Below, in pieces: positions 59,851 through 64,000 of a stretch of 64,000 nt of DNA. Both the position numbers and the translations under genes were made by a program. The DNA is taken from the NCBI GenBank assembly GCA_905221605.1, contig CAJNDS010002634.1, forward strand, positions 2,096,229 to 2,160,228, in the 5' to 3' direction. Numbering within the stretch: the first letter of the stretch is position 1; each line of letters starts with the position of its first letter. Source of the DNA: Symbiodinium natans (lineage: Eukaryota; Sar; Dinophyceae; Suessiales; Symbiodiniaceae). The notes beneath the pieces are model-generated. The model was given only the letters and a program-made list of their open reading frames with translations, ran no database searches and had not been told where the DNA came from.

Positions 59851-59883
59851 CATGGTTTTTTTGTACCCTGATAATTTTTTTCG

Positions 59884-60505
59884 TTGGATTTTGTGACCTG
59901 GGGCCGTTGTTTCAGTGGCGGCGACAGCAGTGACGCACAACATCGGCTGCAGGACGTGCAGCAGATCCAAGCTACCGATTTCGCATTTGCTGCCGTTCTG
60001 GGTGATGGGTCCGTCGTGACCTGGGGTGATGAAGGCAGCGGCGGCGACTGCAGTGATGTGGAAGACCAGCTCAAGAACGTACAGCGGATCCAAGCTACCA
60101 GCGACGCTTTTGCTGCCATTCTGGGCGATGGGTCTGTTGTGACCTGGGGCGATGCTAACCGTGGCGGTGATAGCAGTGCCGTCCAAAGTCAGCTGAAGGA
60201 CGTGCAACAGATCCAAGCATCCACATCTGCCTTTGCTGCCATCTTGGGTGATGGCAATGTTGTGACCTGGGGGGCCAGCAACAGCAGTCGTGTCCAAGAG
60301 GCGTGCAGCAAATCCAGGCTTTCTGCGCGGCTTTTGCTGCCATTCGCATTGATGGGTCTGTTGTGACCTGGGGCCATGGTTGCCGTAGTGGCCAGAGCGA
60401 TGATTCTGATGGCTGCTCAACTGCCTCCTTGGTCGACAATGCTGGCGGTGGTGGGGCAGCAGCGAGGGCTGACGAACTTTGTAGAAGAGATGCAATTCCA
60501 TAATT
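59884..60505 (+). pseudogene. RCC1-like repeat gene fragment
   Basis: Four and a half repeats of about 50 residues: FVTWG...GGDSSDAQ..LQDVQQIQAT, FAFAAVLGDGSVVTWGD, DAFAAILGDGSVVTWGD and so on, the pattern of RCC1-like beta-propeller proteins that are very numerous in dinoflagellates. The first frame is lost near 60290-60305 and the repeat resumes one frame over (QQIQAFCAAFAAIRIDGS, VVTWGHGCRSG). There is no start of its own: the minisatellite runs to within about 40 bp of the first repeat. Likely a truncated pseudogene, although an exon of a larger gene cannot be excluded. Confidence 0.7.
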
Positions 60506-62122
60506 CGATATTGTCCCACCTAAGGGGACCAGGTTCAACCAACATTTTTCCTAAGAGCTGTATCCTGAACAAGTCGGCAGAAGCGACTCGGAATACGAAA
60601 GCTCCTGCAATGACGAAGGACTGTCGCTTGGACGATGGCATGATCCTTGACGCATGGGCTTGAAATGATGCCAAGACTTGAAGACATGAACACTTCTCTG
60701 GAAAGCAACACCAGATGGCGACAAACTTTCGTGCTAGCGCAATAGTGCTTGACAACGTGAGGGGTGCAAACACCAATGCCGCTATGCTGCGCAAATGGGC
60801 TCAGCAATCAAAACATGTGCTGTCGAAAGCATGTCCACTCAATTTAAAAAAGCCCGCGTGAGGTCCAGCTGTTTCGGACCATCGCCGCACGTTGCACCCT
60901 AATCCCTATTGAGCAAACAGTCGAATCTCGAGTGGACCAAGGCGTCGCTGCATCGGCTCGCGGCTTCTGCGCGCTGTGATCCTTGGCAGCTGGGTAGCGC
61001 CACTGAGCCGTCAAGTTTAGGGTCCCCAACTAGCGACACTTAGGGTGGCAGACAGGGGTTGAAACAGTTTAGGGTTTACTTTCCTGTTGTTTTTCTGCAG
61101 ACGATAGGAGCATATAGGAGCAGTATGCCGAAGTCTACTGTAGCTGTGTAGCTGCTGTAGATCGCCGTGGAGCCGTCTAAACCAGGGTTTGTAGAAGAAC
61201 CTAAAGCCCTATATGCCGAACATCTGTACGCCCTCTAGATCCTGCTATCCCTATAAGCCCGATGCGCCCGATAAACCCGGCACACCCCCCCAGAGCCTAT
61301 AACCCCTAGATACCCTATATCCTGTGAATCCTAAGAATTATTCATATAACACCTATAAACCCTACATATTCCCTAAACCCAGTGAACCCCCCACAGTAAA
61401 CCTTTCCTTCCCAGGCGAACGCCACAAGGATAGCGGGTGCGGGTCAGCGCAGCTTGCACGTCCATGTGAGGCCATGGGAGGGATTTAGAGTTTCAGGGTT
61501 CTGGGGTTTTTGGGGCCTCGGGCCTCGTGGGGCCCCCTTAAGCCGTGAGCCCGGAACCCTGAACCCTAGTTGCAGAATTGGAGCACAAAACCCTCACCCC
61601 CAAACCCGAGACATTAAACCCTACCCCCTAGTAGAGCAACAAAGGGCCATCGACGTCGGGTTCTCAGAGTTGTGGGGCTCAGGGCTTCAGTTTCTTTAAA
61701 TTCGTCGTTTGGGCACAGAGGGAACCCAGCAGCCGCCTACAGCACACATCAGTCCTTTTTCTAAGGGGATCTGAGGGCGAGCTGAAGGAGGTGCTCCTGC
61801 GTGGGATTTTTGGAGTTTACGGTGCTTTGCGAGAAGTGAGGTGTCTGTAGGTGTCTGTAGTGGTCCGGTATCACCTTGATCTCGGAGGAGCCATCCGACG
61901 CCAGTGGCTCTCTTGTCGGGGACGTACTCCTGCAGGCCGACTTTTTGCCGCATTTTGCAAGATGTTGCCGGGCTCCCCTTCAAGCCTTAAAGCCTTATCT
62001 CGGAAAGGGCTCCGGAGTACCGGTTTGGGGTTTAGGGTCTTTAGGGTTGAGCTTCTTCTGAAGCCATCCTGGCTCGTGAGCTCCCTCCACTCGCATTCGC
62101 AGCAAGGCACCGTGCGCTCCCG
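60506..62122. other. Gene-poor spacer with telomere-like fragments
   Basis: Contains degenerate CCCTATA/CCCTAAA-like strings (61200-61390) and TTTAGGG-like pieces (61485-61625, 62020-62045). Frames at 60376-60663 and 61851-62180 show no motif. The stretch directly before 62123 may be the 5' UTR or trans-splice acceptor region of the cyclin-like gene. Confidence 0.5.
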
Positions 62123-63103
62123 ATGCAGGAAGATCAAAGATCCCCTGCCCGGGAGCCAGATGCCCAGTATGAGACGATGATCTCCGAGACGATGGAGGAG
62201 GAACTGCATCGCATGGGTGCCTCTTCCGATATGATCGATTGCTACAAAGAGTCTCGTGAGATGCCGATGCCAGGCAACCTCGACAGATCAGTCCGCGTGA
62301 GGGCTTTGCGTTGCATGTTCAAGATGCTAGTGGATACCCTGGGTGAAGGCGCCTGCTTTCAAGCGGCCCTCCTTCTTGATCGCGTCACGGCAAGCAACTC
62401 CTTCCGCTTGGAACAGCTGCCGCTGACTTGCGTGTGCTTGACGAGGCTTATGTTGAAGTGTGCCTTCGGTATGGCGATGGTCCCGGGCGAGGACAGCCCC
62501 AGTATGTCCTGGATCAAGGACTTTGCGACGTGGCTGACAGCCACACAGAACTTGGTGACTTCAGAAGGGTCCACAATGTCCAGGCACGAACTCGCGCTGC
62601 ATGAGCTGAGGCTTCTCAAGGCACTGGATTGCCAGGTGGAACTTCCCTGTGCAGAGAAGTGGTGCCTTCTCTACTTCACTCGCTTTGGACACCTGGGCCG
62701 GGAGTTCCAAGCTCCAGTCCAGCAGATGCAAGCAAAGGCTTTGCTGTCTGCGCGCGCCGTGGTGATGTGCTTTCCAGCCTCCCCGATGCTGAGCCACGGC
62801 AAGCTGGCCGCCGGACTGTTTAGCCTGAGCTTTGTGTACTCGGGCCTACTGCCCATGGCCAGCCTCCAGCCATCGAACATGGATGCCTCGGAGTGGAGCG
62901 CGCTTTTTGCTGCGATCACGCCAAATGAGCTGCCCGCATGCCGCTTGCCACACTCTGTGACGAAGAGGCTCATGGACTTGATCTGCCTCACCATGAAAGA
63001 AGAGCCAGATGACATCCGCGCCTGGACAAAGCAAGTGCTAGAAACCTTGGGCGAAACATGTCGTCAGGTTCGCGAAGAGGAGGACGGAGCTCGGAATTCA
63101 TAA
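62123..63103 (+). CDS. Cyclin-box protein
   Basis: 326 codons, uninterrupted, ATG at 62123 and TAA at 63101. The cyclin box spans about residues 50-190: RSVRVRALRCMFKMLVDTLG (helix 1), FQAALLLDRVTASNSFRLEQ (helix 2), LPLTCVCLTRLMLKCAFG with the conserved Lys, then ALHELRLLKALDCQVELPCA with the conserved Glu, and WCLLYFTRFG. A second helical domain follows (LLSARAVVMCFPASPMLS, KLAAGLFSLSFVYSG). Cyclins bind and activate cyclin-dependent kinases; which class this belongs to I cannot say. No destruction box is obvious. The lack of introns fits a retroposed or single-exon dinoflagellate gene. The best-supported host gene in the window. Confidence 0.75.
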   Translation: MQEDQRSPAREPDAQYETMISETMEEELHRMGASSDMIDCYKESREMPMPGNLDRSVRVRALRCMFKMLVDTLGEGACFQAALLLDRVTASNSFRLEQLPLTCVCLTRLMLKCAFGMAMVPGEDSPSMSWIKDFATWLTATQNLVTSEGSTMSRHELALHELRLLKALDCQVELPCAEKWCLLYFTRFGHLGREFQAPVQQMQAKALLSARAVVMCFPASPMLSHGKLAAGLFSLSFVYSGLLPMASLQPSNMDASEWSALFAAITPNELPACRLPHSVTKRLMDLICLTMKEEPDDIRAWTKQVLETLGETCRQVREEEDGARNS

Positions 63104-64000
63104 AAATCTCCCCTTTGCACCGCAGTCACCCACGGTGTTGTGCGGTGCTTTGCATGGTGTAAGAGCTAATGGGCCTAGAGCGAATGAGCCGGTACCAGAG
63201 ACAAAAGAAGCCGGGGGCCCGCACGAGTTGTCTTGGTCTTGCGAGCAAGGCAAAAATCCACGGGGGAGGTTTTTTGGGCACAGGGTCTTTTGAGGGCTTC
63301 TTGGGGTTAAAGACTCTGCAAAGCTCCCTAGAAATCCCTGTAGGCGTCATATAGAACCGCAGCCGGAGGCGAGCGCGAGTCCTTTACCTGCCGCATGACG
63401 CATGGCACCCAGAGGCGGAGATGTACTTGCCTGTGGGCTGTTCCAAGTTAGGGGTTTAAGCACTAGGGTTTCAATAGCCAGTGCATTGTGTGAGGAGGTT
63501 TGGGTTTAGGGTCTGGGTGGCTTGAGGTTTAGGATGTTGGGCTTGGCCGCAACCGAGGAGTCTTGGACTCTCCATTGCCGCGTAGTCTTTAGAATTCCGG
63601 GTTTAGGGGTTTATAGGGTTTAGGGATGTTGAGGGTTCAGGGCTTATAGGGTCTGAAGGGTCTACAGGGGCTAAAGGGTGTAAAGGGTTTAAAGGAGTAG
63701 AAGGGTTTAAAAAGGGGAGAACTTAGTGCCCTCGTTGCGACTGGCAGCGGTGCTGTCTCACCCAGTTGGCTGCCGTTCGTATCTCCTCCGATTGCCGATG
63801 AGGGCGTGAGAGCAAAAATGCACCGTACACCCGATACGCTAAAGCTTAACCCCTAAGCCCGAAACCCCAAACCCTCAACCTGGCGAGTTCAGGGTTTAGG
63901 GTTTCAGGGTGTCAGGGTGTTAGGCGGGGAAGGCTCTTCCCCGCCGGGCACAAGGCCCCGAGGGCTGCGAGTTCGGGTTTGGGGCGTTGAAGTTCAGCTC
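63104..64000. other. Non-coding right end with degenerate telomere-like DNA
   Basis: TTTAGGG-like tracts at about 63598-63710 (grading into GGGTTTAAAGG variants) and 63840-63905. Short frames just after the cyclin gene are not convincing. No gene seen. Confidence 0.55.

Noticed and set aside
58647-59871. Three overlapping 300-370-codon frames as a multi-frame gene
   Set aside because: The 29-bp repeat forces all forward frames open; the peptides are the same string read in three phases.

Overview
The window looks like nuclear DNA of a dinoflagellate, most likely a Symbiodiniaceae-type alga. This rests on many scattered TTTAGGG/CCCTAAA (plant- and dinoflagellate-type telomere) tracts, a near-match to the dinoflagellate spliced leader inside a retroelement terminal repeat, abundant LINE, tyrosine-recombinase (YR) and Copia-like retroelements, and recurrent FNIP-like and RCC1-like peptide repeats. 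There is no bacterial-style operon, and host genes are sparse.

Layout. 0-8.1 kb is gene-poor, subtelomere-like DNA with interstitial telomeric tracts in both orientations, one likely exon ending in an LC8-type dynein-light-chain fold (5490-6119), and a small inverted-repeat element (6441-6722). 8.17-10.08 kb is an abruptly AT-rich island with no credible genes. 10.1-18.6 kb is a minus-strand LINE: ORF1-like remains, an AP endonuclease, reverse transcriptase, three C2H2 zinc fingers and, unusually, a C-terminal USP-type ubiquitin-protease domain. 19.07-27.66 kb is YR retroelement A, bounded by identical 93-bp direct repeats. 27.7-30.9 kb is a Copia-like gag/protease remnant. 31.2-33.0 kb is a truncated relative of A (element B). 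33.26-34.94 kb plus 43.86-44.70 kb is a dispersed array of about 240-bp units spaced roughly 370-430 bp apart and carrying conserved hairpins; it is split by a second complete YR retroelement, C (34.94-43.86 kb), which has textbook split direct repeats. 44.7-60 kb is repeats: a 914-bp duplication, an FNIP-like array interleaved with telomeric tracts, a 136-bp GT run, two 1626-bp inverted-end units, and a 29-bp minisatellite that runs into an RCC1-like pseudogene. At 62.1 kb lies the clearest host gene, a cyclin-box protein.

The most notable system is the pair of divergent YR retroelements A and C. On the minus strand both read: YR recombinase first, then gag with a CCCH-type zinc finger, then, after a single in-frame TGA, a 2-oxoglutarate/Fe(II) dioxygenase-like domain and a cytosine-methyltransferase-like domain, then reverse transcriptase and RNase H. 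The recombinase-first order, the oxygenase-methyltransferase pair and the shared gag stop codon recur in two unlike elements, so they are not an accident of one copy. Most frame breaks in A and C have the sign expected from single-base deletions, so assembly indels may make some genes look more broken than they are.
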